Source of the DNA: Paenibacillus arenilitoris
GTDB lineage: Bacteria > Bacillota > Bacilli > Paenibacillales > Paenibacillaceae
Reading direction: 5' to 3'
Assembly: GCF_014705655.1 (NCBI RefSeq)
Contig: NZ_JACXIY010000045.1
Span: 1-60,709 of the forward strand
Length of the DNA: 60,709 nt
This document shows positions 15,703-25,800 of this stretch, one piece after another. Under the pieces are notes generated by a model. That model ran no database searches, was not told where the DNA came from, and was given only the letters and a program-made list of their open reading frames with translations. Both the position numbers and the translations under genes were made by a program. Numbering within the stretch: the first letter of the stretch is position 1; every line of letters begins with the position of its first letter.

Positions 15703-16824
15703 ATGAACAAGTGGTATCAGATTTTTCATAAAAACACCGGTCTGCTTCCTTACGTGTGGATCGTCTTCTGCATCCTGCCGTTTTATTTCATCTTTCAATC
15801 GTCCTCGACTTACGAAGCGGCATCCGGCATCGTCATGATCATTTTGTTCTTCGTCTGCTACCGGCTGTCCTTCGGCGCCAAGGGCTGGCTCGTCTACTTC
15901 TGGACCAGCGGCCAGATTGTCATCTCGATCGCGATGACGCTGCTGTTCAGTTATGTCTATTTTTCGATTTTTCTCGCTTTCTTTATCGGAAATATTCAGA
16001 ATCGCGCCGGCTTCTTCACGCTGTACGCGATCCATATCACAAGCACGTTCGTCACGGTCAATTACGGCTTCGCAACGCAGAACAAGCTGTTTTTCACGCA
16101 GTTTCCGTTCATCCTGATCAGTCTGATCGTCGTGATCCTGCTGCCTTTCAATACGTACAACCGAATCAGGCAGGGGCAGCTTGAAGGTCAGCTCGAGAAC
16201 GCGAACAAGCGGATATCGGAGCTGGTGAAGCTCGAGGAGAGGCAGCGCATTTCGCGAGACCTGCACGATACGCTCGGCCAGAAATTGTCGCTGATCGGTT
16301 TAAAGAGCGATCTGGCGGGGAAGCTGATGAGTACGAACCCTGCCCAGGCGCTCGCCGAAATAAACGACGTCCATCAGACGGCAAGAACGGCGCTCAAGGA
16401 AGTAAGGGAAATGGTTACACAGATGCGGGGCGCGAAGCTCGAGGATGAGCTGTTCCGGGTCAGGCAAATGTTGAAGGCGGCGCAAATCGAATTCGAGTTC
16501 GAGGGCGAATCGGCGCTGAAGGATACGACGCTCATTGCGGAGAACGTGCTCAGCATGTGCTTGAAGGAAGCGGTCACGAACGTCGTGAAGCATAGCGCCG
16601 CCTCCGCATGCTCGGTGAGTATCGAGTCGTCCCGCACGGAGGTGGTGCTTCGCGTGAAGGACAACGGCGTCGGATTCAAGGAACGCAGCAAAACCGGAAG
16701 AGGGCATGGGCTTCAAGGGATGAAGGAGCGTCTGGAATTCGTGAACGGGAGTCTCGAGGCCGGATCAAGCGATGGCGCCGTTCTTACGATCCGGGTGCCC
16801 AAAGTAATCAGGCAGGTTGAATGA
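15703..16824 (+). CDS. desK: DesK thermosensor histidine kinase
   Basis: A 373-aa membrane sensor. Five hydrophobic segments occupy residues 15-148, followed by the coiled linker (GQLENANKRISELVKLEERQ) and phospho-acceptor His188 in SRDLHDTLGQKLS. HATPase_c N and G boxes follow. ATG 15703 (AGGTGG 5 bp upstream) is preferred over GTG 15694, because Lys10 and His188 then fall exactly at the B. subtilis DesK numbers. Lys10 of the sunken-buoy motif is kept, but the Asn12 position is Thr. It lies 69 bp after des and 24 bp before desR. Confidence 0.93.
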   Translation: MNKWYQIFHKNTGLLPYVWIVFCILPFYFIFQSSSTYEAASGIVMIILFFVCYRLSFGAKGWLVYFWTSGQIVISIAMTLLFSYVYFSIFLAFFIGNIQNRAGFFTLYAIHITSTFVTVNYGFATQNKLFFTQFPFILISLIVVILLPFNTYNRIRQGQLEGQLENANKRISELVKLEERQRISRDLHDTLGQKLSLIGLKSDLAGKLMSTNPAQALAEINDVHQTARTALKEVREMVTQMRGAKLEDELFRVRQMLKAAQIEFEFEGESALKDTTLIAENVLSMCLKEAVTNVVKHSAASACSVSIESSRTEVVLRVKDNGVGFKERSKTGRGHGLQGMKERLEFVNGSLEAGSSDGAVLTIRVPKVIRQVE

Positions 16825-16848
16825 AGCCAGCGGGGAGGGAGTCGGAAT

Positions 16849-17448
16849 ATGATTCGAATCGTCATTGCCGAGGATCAGCGCATGCTGCTGGGCGCCCTTG
16901 CGTCCTTGCTTGATTTGGAGGAGGACATGAAGGTCGTCGGCCGGGCAAGCAACGGGGAGGACGCGATCTCGCTCGTTCATCAGCATAAACCGGATGTGTG
17001 CATCATGGATATCGAAATGCCGGCGAAGACCGGGCTGGACGCGGCGGAGGAGCTGAAGGGGCTCGGCACGAAGGTCATCATTCTGACGACCTTTGCCCGT
17101 TCCGGCTACTTCGAGAGGGCGCTCAAGGCCGGCGTACGCGGCTATTTGCTCAAGGACAGCCCGAGCGAGGAGCTCGCGAATTCGATCCGCAGCGTCATGG
17201 CCGGCAGGCGCATCTTCGCCTCCGAGCTCGTGGACGAAGCTTACGGGCAGGAGAATCCGCTGACCGAGCGGGAGAAGGAAGTGCTGGGGCTGGTCGCGGA
17301 CGGCAAAAACACGAAGGAAATCGCAAGCGAGCTGTTCATTACGACGGGAACGGTCCGCAATTACATTTCGGTCATTCTCGACAAGCTGGACGTCAGCAAC
17401 CGGATCGAAGCGATTACGAGGTTCAAGGAGAAAGGCTGGTTTAAATGA
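16849..17448 (+). CDS. desR: DesR response regulator
   Basis: A 199-aa NarL/LuxR-type regulator. The receiver domain spans 1-120 with acceptor Asp54 in CIMDIEMP, and the LuxR helix-turn-helix spans about 135-195 (LTEREKEVLGLVADGKNTKE). It matches B. subtilis DesR in length and acceptor position. Phosphorylated by DesK, it activates the desaturase. Its stop overlaps the start of the next gene (ATGA), coupling their translation. Confidence 0.93.
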   Translation: MIRIVIAEDQRMLLGALASLLDLEEDMKVVGRASNGEDAISLVHQHKPDVCIMDIEMPAKTGLDAAEELKGLGTKVIILTTFARSGYFERALKAGVRGYLLKDSPSEELANSIRSVMAGRRIFASELVDEAYGQENPLTEREKEVLGLVADGKNTKEIASELFITTGTVRNYISVILDKLDVSNRIEAITRFKEKGWFK

Positions 17449-17915
17449 CGGAGCAGAAATTCGAGGCCGTCCTTGTCAGGCCGGAAGCGGTAGGGGCATG
17501 GACCTATATGACGGTCCCGTTCGACGCGGAGAAGCTGTTCGGAAGCAAAGCGCGCATAGCCGTGAAAGGGACGATCAACGGCGTTTCGTACAAAGGGACG
17601 TTGATGCCGAACGGCAACGGGGAGCATTTCATGGTCGTCAACCAAGCGATTCGCGATGCGATCGGCGCCGAAGCGGGCGACCGGGTAACGGTTACGATGG
17701 AGCGGGACGAAGAGGCGCGGATCGTGCGCGTTCCGGACGACTTCGCCGGGCAGTTGGCCGGGCATCCGAAGGCGGAAGCGGCGTTCCATAAGTTCTCGTA
17801 TTCGTGCCAGAAGGAATACGTCGATTGGATCGAATCAGCGAAGAAGGCCGAGACGAGGCAAAGCCGGATACAGAAGGCGATCGAGAAGCTGACGCTGGAG
17901 CAGAAGCTGAAATAA
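17445..17915 (+). CDS. DUF1905 and YdeI/OmpD-associated-like protein
   Basis: A 156-aa soluble protein. The N-terminal DUF1905 beta-barrel spans about 5-95 (GTINGVSYKGTLMPNGNGEHFM). The C-terminal bacteriocin-protection YdeI-like segment contains FHKFSYSCQKEYVDWIESAK, the usual order in this family. The biochemical function is unknown. The start codon overlaps the desR stop by 4 bp, so it is coexpressed with the cold-response regulators. Nothing in the sequence shows a direct link to lipid desaturation. Confidence 0.8.
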   Translation: MTEQKFEAVLVRPEAVGAWTYMTVPFDAEKLFGSKARIAVKGTINGVSYKGTLMPNGNGEHFMVVNQAIRDAIGAEAGDRVTVTMERDEEARIVRVPDDFAGQLAGHPKAEAAFHKFSYSCQKEYVDWIESAKKAETRQSRIQKAIEKLTLEQKLK

Positions 17916-17919
17916 AGGC

Positions 17920-17957
17920 ACGCTTTCGGGTGGGAATCGCTCGGAAGCGTATTTTTT
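17920..17957 (+). terminator. Terminator of the desR operon
   Basis: ACGCTT and AAGCGT flank a 19-nt loop and are followed by A and six T residues, 4 bp after the last stop codon. A second imperfect hairpin (AAGGACACCGC 17983-17993 with 18039-18049, then ATTTTTATT) follows and may act as backup. Confidence 0.7.
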
Positions 17958-18080
17958 GCGAAGCAGCAGACAGCCGAGTAAAAAGGACACCGCAGCCGCC
18001 AGGCGAACCGCGTCCGTCATACGGTCGCAGCCTAGTGGGCGATGTCCTTATTTTTATTGCGCTAAGCCCTGTCGCAGCCG

Positions 18081-18953
18081 CTATCTTCTTCTCGTCCAGC
18101 CGAACACCTTCACATGCACGAGCAGCTTCGTAATCCAGTGCGTCGCGACGTACAGCACGATGAAGACGAGCACGAGCGGCTTGAACAAGATCCAAAGAAC
18201 GAGCCAGCTGACGAGAATTTGCCAAGGCTTCATCTTCTTCGCCAGATTGCCCGGCGTCAGCAGAATCCGGTAAATCAGGTAGTTCTTCTGCAGCGCGACG
18301 AGAAATTCGTCCCGGATCTGCTTGTTCTCCGGATCGAGCCGGATTGCGTTCTTCAGCATGAGCAAATAATCCTCGTAATCATTGCGCCGCTCCGCCGCCC
18401 AAGCCAGGTGCAAGTATACGATCTCGGACTCCACCTCCAGGCGAAGGGCTTTGGCGGCAAGCGCCCTCGATTCGTCCAAATTGCGCAGCAGCGCTTCGTT
18501 GTAACTGAGGGTCGAGAGGAATAACGGATTCTCCGGCGTAATATCAAGCGCCTGCAGCATGTAAGCCTTCGCCTCGTCGAACTTGCCGCTTTTGTTGCTC
18601 AGATTGGCCTGCAAAAAATAATAGTGAGGCTCGTACGGATCGATCCGCATCGCTTCTTCAAGCGCCTGCTTCGCCGCTTTCCAATTCTCGGTATCGTAAT
18701 AGGCCGTCGTGCGGACGAACCAGGCGATCCCGTTCTCCGGGTCGCGCTTCAGCGCTTCGTCCGACCAGCGAAGGGCATGCTCGTAGTTTTCCATCCGGAG
18801 GCTGACGTGGGCAAGCATCGCATAGGCGTCCGGGTCCTCGGGCTCCTCGCGGATGAGCTGCATCGCCTCATCGGCCGCTTCCTTGTACTTTCGCCATTCC
18901 ATAAGCTGATGGATTCTGGCGTATCGGCTGCTGCTCAAGTTGGCATCGATCAT
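18081..18953 (-). CDS. TPR protein with C-terminal membrane segment
   Basis: 290 aa. About six tetratricopeptide-like repeats cover residues 10-220 (for example DPDAYAMLAHVSLRMENYEHA). A strongly hydrophobic stretch at about 240-275 should anchor it in the membrane, and the C-terminus is very basic (FGWTRRR). TPRs are protein-binding scaffolds. It starts 31 bp after an AAA+ ATPase gene on the same strand with GGGGAG in between, so the two probably form one functional unit. No known named system is recognised. Confidence 0.82.
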   Translation of the reverse strand: MIDANLSSSRYARIHQLMEWRKYKEAADEAMQLIREEPEDPDAYAMLAHVSLRMENYEHALRWSDEALKRDPENGIAWFVRTTAYYDTENWKAAKQALEEAMRIDPYEPHYYFLQANLSNKSGKFDEAKAYMLQALDITPENPLFLSTLSYNEALLRNLDESRALAAKALRLEVESEIVYLHLAWAAERRNDYEDYLLMLKNAIRLDPENKQIRDEFLVALQKNYLIYRILLTPGNLAKKMKPWQILVSWLVLWILFKPLVLVFIVLYVATHWITKLLVHVKVFGWTRRR

Positions 18954-18984
18954 GTTCGGGCTCCCCTCACCTCGCTCTATCCGC

Positions 18985-19950
18985 TTATTTCAATCCGTTC
19001 GCTTTCATATAGTCCAGCACGATTTGATAGTCTTGGTTGACGTCGCTGAACGTCGCGTAGTTTTTGGCCGTCGCGAACCAGTCCAGCGTCGTCGCTTTGC
19101 GCGACTTCGCCGCCTTCTTCAAATCGTCCTGCCGGATCGGCTGGATGTCGCCCGTCTCGAGCGTCCGCTCGAGCGCCCCTTCCACCGCGTCCTTCACGAT
19201 CTGCTCCAGATCGGCGCCCGAAAAATGCTTCGTCTCGCGAGCGATCCGGTTCAGTTCGAGGGAAGCGAGCGGTTTACCCGCCAGCTTCAGCTGCAGAATC
19301 GCGGCGCGCTCGGCCTCCTCCGGCGGCGGTACGAAAATCATATGATTGAACCGGCCCGGCCTGCGAAGCGCCGAGTCCAAGTACCATGGCGTGTTCGTCG
19401 CGCCGATGACGAATACTTGGTCGTTGAACGTCCGCAGCCCGTCGAGCTCCATCAGCAGCTGGTTGACGAGAATACGGTCGTGATGCTGGCGCATCTGGTT
19501 GCGGCTGCCGCCCATGGCGTCGAGCTCGTCGATAAAAATGACGCAAGGCTTATTCTCGCGGGCCTTCTCGAAAATATCGTGCAAATTGTTCTCGCTCTGC
19601 CCGACGTACATGCCCAGTATCGCTTGCAGCTCGATATGCATGAAGTTCGCGTCGATTTCGCCCGCTACCGCCCGGGCGAGGAACGTTTTGCCGCAGCCGG
19701 GAGGGCCGTACAGCAGCAGGCTTCCGCCGGCCTCTTTGCCGTACGCGGCGAACAACTCGGGCTGCTTCAGCGGCAAAATGAAATTCATCCGGATTTTTTT
19801 CTTCACGTCCTCCAGTCCGCCGACATCGGCGAACGTCTCGTCGGGCTTCTCCGATTCTACGATGTCCTTGCCGTCCTTATCGAAATGCAGCACCTTCAGC
19901 TTGTTGCGCCGCCGTTCGGCGAGGTCGTCGCGGTCATTGAAATCTGACAT
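18985..19950 (-). CDS. AAA+ ATPase, classic clade (Vps4/FtsH-like core)
   Basis: A 321-aa protein with one complete AAA module. It has Walker A GPPGCGKT (82-89), aromatic pore loop GMYVG (113-117), Walker B VIFIDE (137-142), sensor Asn in GATNTP and the arginine pair in RRPGRF. The C-terminal helical domain includes FSGADLEQIVKDAV. The pore loop suggests threading of a protein substrate. There is no protease domain and no membrane segment. The first 40 residues are charged and may form an adaptor region. The adjacent TPR-membrane gene is the likely partner. Confidence 0.88.
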   Translation of the reverse strand: MSDFNDRDDLAERRRNKLKVLHFDKDGKDIVESEKPDETFADVGGLEDVKKKIRMNFILPLKQPELFAAYGKEAGGSLLLYGPPGCGKTFLARAVAGEIDANFMHIELQAILGMYVGQSENNLHDIFEKARENKPCVIFIDELDAMGGSRNQMRQHHDRILVNQLLMELDGLRTFNDQVFVIGATNTPWYLDSALRRPGRFNHMIFVPPPEEAERAAILQLKLAGKPLASLELNRIARETKHFSGADLEQIVKDAVEGALERTLETGDIQPIRQDDLKKAAKSRKATTLDWFATAKNYATFSDVNQDYQIVLDYMKANGLK

Positions 19951-20043
19951 GTCATCACCCTTTTACGATTAGAAATTACTTTCATTATACTAAATTTCGG
20001 AAGCGGGGAGGGGATTTGGAAGATTTTTATAATCTTCGCTTCG

Positions 20044-22647
20044 TCAGCTCTCGTCCAGCAGCCGCAGCTGCTGAGCGGCCATAAGCGCCTGCGTCCGCGA
20101 CGAAACGTTCAGCTTCGCGTAGATGCGCGACAAATACACCTTTACCGTCCCTTCCGTCAGCGACAGCTTGGCCGCGATGTCCTTGTTCGCGGCGCCTTGC
20201 CGGATGAGCCGAAGCAGCTGCAGCTCGGTTCGGTTAAGTTCTTCCGCTGCGGAAGGAGGCTTGGCCGCCGCATCGGGCTTGTCCGGGAACAGCGCCAGCA
20301 GCCTCGTTACATACTCGCCGGATACGGCCCTCCTGCGCGCCTGCGCGTCGTCGCTTTGCATGAGCTGACCGTATTTGCGCAGCAGCTGTCCGAGCGATTC
20401 CCCTTCGTCCAAGTAGCTGCGTAAATAGCCGAACGGTTCCGTCATCGCGAGCGCTTCCTCCAGCAGCACGAGCGCGGCGGTTCGGCGTCCAAGCTGCTCT
20501 TCGAGGCAGGCTTCCACGATTGTAAGCTCGACAATGCTGACGACGTGGTTCTCTCTGACGGCTTGGGCCTTCAGCAGCGACAGCAGCCGCAGCGATTCGA
20601 TCTCCTTGCGCTGTGCGCCAAGCAGCCGGATCAGCGCGACATATTCATAATATTTGGAGAAGACCGGCCGGTCCTTCGCGGTGACCGAAAGCAAGGGGAG
20701 AAGCTTCTTCGCATACTGTACGTTGCCTTCCATGAGGCATAGACGGATTTTGCAAGCATGCAGCGCCCGCTTCCAATGCGGGCTCATCCGCTCGTTCGTC
20801 GCTTTGTGCAGCGCTTCGTCGATGGCGTCATGGGCCAGATAGGGCTTGCCCTGCGCCATGTGGATCAGCGACTGCGCGATCCGGTTCGGCACGAACAAGC
20901 CCGGCGTCCGGTTCGCGCGCGAGGCGCGGTCGACGACGGGAAGAAGCGCCGCCGCGTGGTCCAGCCTGTTCCATTCGTAGTACCCCTCGCCAAGGGACTG
21001 CATGACATACAGATTGATGAGGGATTCGTTCCAGTTATGAGCGTTCAGCGTGCTCGTGAAAAGGCGGGCGATGCTCTCCGTGTCGGTCGTAAGCGTGCCG
21101 TTCATTCCGAAGTCGGTCCTTCTCACGAGCGGCTCCGTCACATTGTAATTGAAATTGTAGTAGATCGAATCCCGAGGCAGCATTTGGTCGAGTCCGCCGC
21201 TGGCAAAAGAAAGCCACTGCTCGAACTTGCCGGTCGTAAACAGCAGATTGGATTTGACGAACAGCAAGCCGCTCTGGATTTGCTGCCTCCGCTCGCCGGG
21301 AGGAAGCCCCCTGCCGTACTGCTCGATGCCGGCGAGCAGTTCCTCCGCCCGGCCGGAATGGCCGGTCACGACAAGGACGAACGCGTGCAGGAGCGACGTC
21401 TCCGGGAGGCGCCCGGTCCGCTCCTCCGGGAAGCTGTCCAGCCAGCGCTGCAGCGTCGCGAATTCCCCTTGCGTGAGCAAGGCGGGAGCATGCCGCTCGA
21501 GCAGCCGTTCGGCGAAGGCGGCGTCCCGCGAAACGATGGCGTGGTCAATGGCTTCGACGACGTAGCCGAGCTCGGCAAAAATCGCGCTGGCCGCGCGGTT
21601 GGCGGCCAGCCATTGCTCCTCGTCCTGCCGCCGCATCCGATTTTGCAAAAAATCCGCGAAAAGATGATGGTAGCGGAACCAGCCGTTATGCTCGTCCAGC
21701 GCGATGAGAAACAAATTGCGCGCTTTGAGCTGCTCCAGCATCGCCTCGCTGTCGTTGTTGCGCAAGAGCTCGTCGCATATCCGGGCGTTCAGGCGGGCGA
21801 GCATCGAGGTATGCAGCAGAAATCGGGCCGTTTGTTCCGGAAGTCCGGCGAACACCTCTTGAAATAAGTAATCGGCGACGAAGCGATGGCCGCCGGAGAA
21901 GCTGTCGATGAGGCGGTCGTAATCGGGCTCGCCTTGCAGGGAGATGGAGAATAGCTGCAGCGCCGTCACCCAGCCCTCCGATCGCTTATGAAGCGCGGCG
22001 ATTTGCGATGGCGTCACGGACAGCTCGGTCGTCTTGCCGTAGTAATCCGCGGTTTCGCCCAGCGTGAATTGCAGCTGGCGGACGTCAAGCAGCGTCAGCT
22101 CGTCCCTGGCGGCCCATTTCACCGTCGGCAACGGCAGCTCCGAGCGGCTTGCGATCACGAGATGCGCATGCTCCGGCAGATTGTCGACGAAGTAGGCGGC
22201 GTGGGCATGAAGCTCCGGAAGCCGTATGAACTGGTAATCGTCCCATGCGAGGACGATCGGCTCCGGATAACGATAAAGCTCGTTGATCAGCGCGTCGATG
22301 AACGTGTCGGCCGCTGTCGCCTTAAGCATCGGAAGCAGCTGCGAGCAGCGGTCGGCCAGCCGGGGGCAGGCTTCGATGACCGATTGGGTGACATATCGCC
22401 AGAATCGTACGATGTCGTTGTCCCTCTCGTCCAAAGACAGCCAGGCGACCGCTTGGCCGCGCTCCCGGGCCCACTCGCCGAGCAGCGTCGTTTTGCCGAA
22501 GCCGGCAGGCGCGCATACGGCCGTCAAACGGCGAAGCGCGCCATTGTCGAGCTGTTCGTTCAGGCGGCTTCGGCGCACGAGCTTTTTCCGCAAGACGGGC
22601 GGAACGGTTTTTGTTCGTAACAGGATATCATCGTGAGCTGGATTCAT
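20044..22647 (-). CDS. MalT-like LuxR family (LAL) transcriptional regulator
   Basis: A large 867-aa regulator. It has a STAND NTPase module with P-loop APAGFGKTTLL near residue 47 and a WDDYQ-type Walker B. A long helical TPR-like sensor region follows, ending in a LuxR helix-turn-helix (AANKDIAAKLSLTEGTVKVY). Such proteins are ATP-dependent switches that need an inducer. ATG 22647 with GGAGG upstream is preferred to the TTG at 22671, which lies inside the ribosome-site region. It is divergent from the NHL/SLH surface protein, a plausible target. Confidence 0.88.
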   Translation of the reverse strand: MNPAHDDILLRTKTVPPVLRKKLVRRSRLNEQLDNGALRRLTAVCAPAGFGKTTLLGEWARERGQAVAWLSLDERDNDIVRFWRYVTQSVIEACPRLADRCSQLLPMLKATAADTFIDALINELYRYPEPIVLAWDDYQFIRLPELHAHAAYFVDNLPEHAHLVIASRSELPLPTVKWAARDELTLLDVRQLQFTLGETADYYGKTTELSVTPSQIAALHKRSEGWVTALQLFSISLQGEPDYDRLIDSFSGGHRFVADYLFQEVFAGLPEQTARFLLHTSMLARLNARICDELLRNNDSEAMLEQLKARNLFLIALDEHNGWFRYHHLFADFLQNRMRRQDEEQWLAANRAASAIFAELGYVVEAIDHAIVSRDAAFAERLLERHAPALLTQGEFATLQRWLDSFPEERTGRLPETSLLHAFVLVVTGHSGRAEELLAGIEQYGRGLPPGERRQQIQSGLLFVKSNLLFTTGKFEQWLSFASGGLDQMLPRDSIYYNFNYNVTEPLVRRTDFGMNGTLTTDTESIARLFTSTLNAHNWNESLINLYVMQSLGEGYYEWNRLDHAAALLPVVDRASRANRTPGLFVPNRIAQSLIHMAQGKPYLAHDAIDEALHKATNERMSPHWKRALHACKIRLCLMEGNVQYAKKLLPLLSVTAKDRPVFSKYYEYVALIRLLGAQRKEIESLRLLSLLKAQAVRENHVVSIVELTIVEACLEEQLGRRTAALVLLEEALAMTEPFGYLRSYLDEGESLGQLLRKYGQLMQSDDAQARRRAVSGEYVTRLLALFPDKPDAAAKPPSAAEELNRTELQLLRLIRQGAANKDIAAKLSLTEGTVKVYLSRIYAKLNVSSRTQALMAAQQLRLLDES

Positions 22648-22812
22648 AACGTCCTCCGTTATTTTCGACAATGATCGCTTTTTTTCTATTATAGGCTACT
22701 TTTTTCGTCAAAATCGAGAGAAAGTTAACTTTCGTCAATCGTTAATCGCGATTCGGCTTGCTAAACTGGATGTCGATTATAGCAATTGTCGATAGAAAGG
22801 GATGTGACCGGG

Positions 22813-25800
22813 TTGAAATTGATGCGATCGTTAAACAGGATAACCTGCCTTGCGCTGGCCGCGTGTGTGCTTGCATACGGCGGAGCGGTGCTAGCGGCGC
22901 CGAGCGTATCGGCGGAAGGCGGCGGAGGATACCGCTTCGAGCGGATGACGCCGGAGAAGCAATATTTCTTCGAATACATTCAGGATATTGCCGCGGACGG
23001 CGCGGGCAAGCTGTACGTGGCCATGTCGCACGGAGTCGAGGTTTATTCCCCGGAAGGGGAACTGCTCGCAAGCTGGGACGCGGTCGGGTTCGAGGAGGAT
23101 CAGGATCCCGTCGGGATATCGCCCAGGCGTCTCGCCGTCGACGCGGACGGCTTTGTCTATGTATACAGCCAGAGCCTTCAGAGCATGAACGATAAGATGA
23201 TCTACAAGCTGGATGTTTCGGGCGGCCAATGGCCGAAGGTCGTCGGCGAATGGAACGGGGCCGAGCAATTCGATTACATTTCCGGCCTCGCGGCCGACTC
23301 CGTTACGGGTTCGGTCTATGCGGCGGATCCCGAACGCGGTTCCGTGTGGGTGCTCGATAACGCAGGCGGCATCGGAGAATGGGGGGCCTATGCGGTACCC
23401 GAGGAAGCGGATCGCGCTTTCGTCGAGCCGATCGACGTTGCCGTCGACGGGGACGGGAATCTGTTCGTTATCGAAGAGGAAGAGAGGATCGTGAAGCTGG
23501 ACGGAACCGGCCAGCTGACAGATGAGTGGAAGGAGACGGACATCATTCTTCCCGGGCCGGACGGGCCGGTGCCGACTGAGGTGGAGTCGCTGACAGGCAT
23601 AGCGGCGGGCGCCGACGGCTATTTATATGCGGCCGACGAATCGGCAAGCCGTCTCATCCGGTTCGACGCCGATTGGAGTGCGGCCGCGGTCGGGGAGAAC
23701 GGCTACGGCAGCGCGCAGTTTAGCAGCCTATCGGATTTGGCGGTCTTCGACGGCGGCGTTTATGCTGCGGATACGAATAAAGCAAGCATCCAGAAATTTG
23801 GCGCCGATCTTGGTCTTTTGGACGAATGGGGCAAAAGCGGCGATCAGCCGGGCTACTTCTTGGAGCCGGGAAATATCGCGATCGACCGCGAAGGCAACGT
23901 GCTTGCAGCCGACCGGGGAAACGAGCGCATACAGCTGTTTGACAACGACCTGCGGTTCATCGCCGAGCAGGTCGGCGGCGACGGCTTCGAGCCGTCCGGC
24001 GTCGCGGTCGATGCCGCCGGACTCGTGTATATAACGAGCGGCGGCTCCCTCTATCGCTTTAACCGTTCGACCGGCACGGCGGATGAACTGTACAGCGGCA
24101 TCTGGGGAGTCGCAGATATCGCGATCGATCGCGACGGCATTTTGTACGCGACTAGCGGCAGCTCCGTTCTGAAGCTGGATCAGGCGACTTACGATCCGGA
24201 CGAACCGGACATGGAGACCTTCATCGACGGAGGCAGCTGGAATCTGGAAAGCATCGCCATCGATCGTAACGAGGGGATTCTGTACGCCACGAATAAGCAT
24301 ACGATCGCGGCGTACGGCCTGGACGACGGCGAGCCTATTAGCGCGAATTGGGATGCCGTGTCGGGCGGCTCCGGCGATTATACCGATCTCGCGGTGGATG
24401 CCGCCGGGAACCTTTATGTAACGGTTGCTTCACAGGGCATCGTCTATAAACTGGCAGTCCGCGATATAGAAGAAAATAGGAAGCTCGGCGAGATCATCGA
24501 TATTTTGGGCGGAGAAGGAACGGGCGAAGGCGAATTCGAATACCTGTACAAAATCGCGATCGATCCAAGCGGCAACGTCTTCGCAGCGGACCGCGACAGC
24601 AACCGGCTGCAAAAATTCGAGTTTTTGCTCAATCAGCTTGCGGATCTGACGCTGTCCGCCGGTGAGCTTGACACCGAGTTCGATCCGCAAAGGAATAGCT
24701 ATACGGCTCAAGTGTCGAACGAGGTAAGTCAGATCGCCGTAACGCCGACGGCGCGAGCTGCCGGATCGGTGATCCGGGTAAACGGCGAAGAGGTTGACAG
24801 CGGCGGAACATCCGCGCCTATTTCCCTTGCGGCCGGGACGGATACGGTTATTACGGTTGCAGTAGAGGCAGACGACGGCCAGTTTAGAAGCTATTCGCTT
24901 ACCGTCAGCCGAACGGCTGACAGCGGAGGCGACAGAGGCAATGGGGGAGGAGGCGGCGGTTCGGACGGGACCGTAACGGCTCCGGGCGACGCGCTGCTTG
25001 ATGAAGCCATTGGCGGACAGGCGGGCAGAGTGCTATTGCAGGATGCGCAGGCATCGGTATCGGCAGACGGGACGTTGTCGGTCGCTATTAGCCGGAAGGG
25101 CGTTGACGCGCTTCTCGCGCTTGCGTCACGTCCATCATCCGTCGTCATCGGGACGTTGCCGAATGAGGCGGCGAAGACGGTGCTTAGCGTCCCGGCGTCC
25201 ATTACGGAGCTGTCAGCCGGTAATCCGCAGGCTGTGCTCGAATTTCAATCGCCGCAAGGCCTCCTTCGGCTGCCGCTGGCCGAGCTTGCCCGTCAGGTCG
25301 AACCGGATGCGGATTCGATCGAGATCGCGCTTGCCGTGCAAGAGGATCGCAATGGCAACGGCATGGCGCAGGAACACGGTGCGGCAGACGTTGGCGCCGG
25401 CCTCATCCGAGTAGAACTGAACGCGGTAAGACCGGACGGCAGCCGCTTCGGCGCCCGCTTCGGCGGCGGATACGCCAGGTACGCGATGAAGCTGCCGGCC
25501 GGCGCTGGCCAAGTGCCCGCATACGAACTGGCCGGCATTGCTTTAGACGAATCGGGTGAGGCCGTACCTCGGCCGGTTCCGACCTTGTTCGGCGCTGGCG
25601 CGGATGGCGCAAACGCGGAATTTTGGCTGAAAGGCAGCGCAGTGTTAACCGTTTGGCGCCATGCGCAAGCGTTCGAGGACGGGGGAGAAGTCCCTTACGC
25701 AGCGGATGCGATCCGGGCGTTAAGCAATAAGTTCGTGCTGCGGGGCGTGAGCGAGGATCGCTTCATGCCGAAAAGCGAAGTGACGCGGGCGCAGTTCATT

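Noticed and set aside
17983..18049. Long-range inverted repeat AAGGACACCGC / GCGATGTCCTT
   Set aside because: Has one mismatch and a 45-nt loop; it may be a backup terminator but is not distinct enough to list separately.
20019..20037. Hairpin GAAGATT/AATCTTC after the MalT-like gene
   Set aside because: Only 7 bp, AT-rich, with no T tract in the direction of transcription; not called a terminator.
22664..22671. Spo0A-like box TTGTCGAA just before the MalT-like gene, and TTGTCGAT at 22786 and 58846
   Set aside because: Single 7-8 bp matches are expected several times in 60 kb by chance, and one overlaps a sigma-A -35 element.
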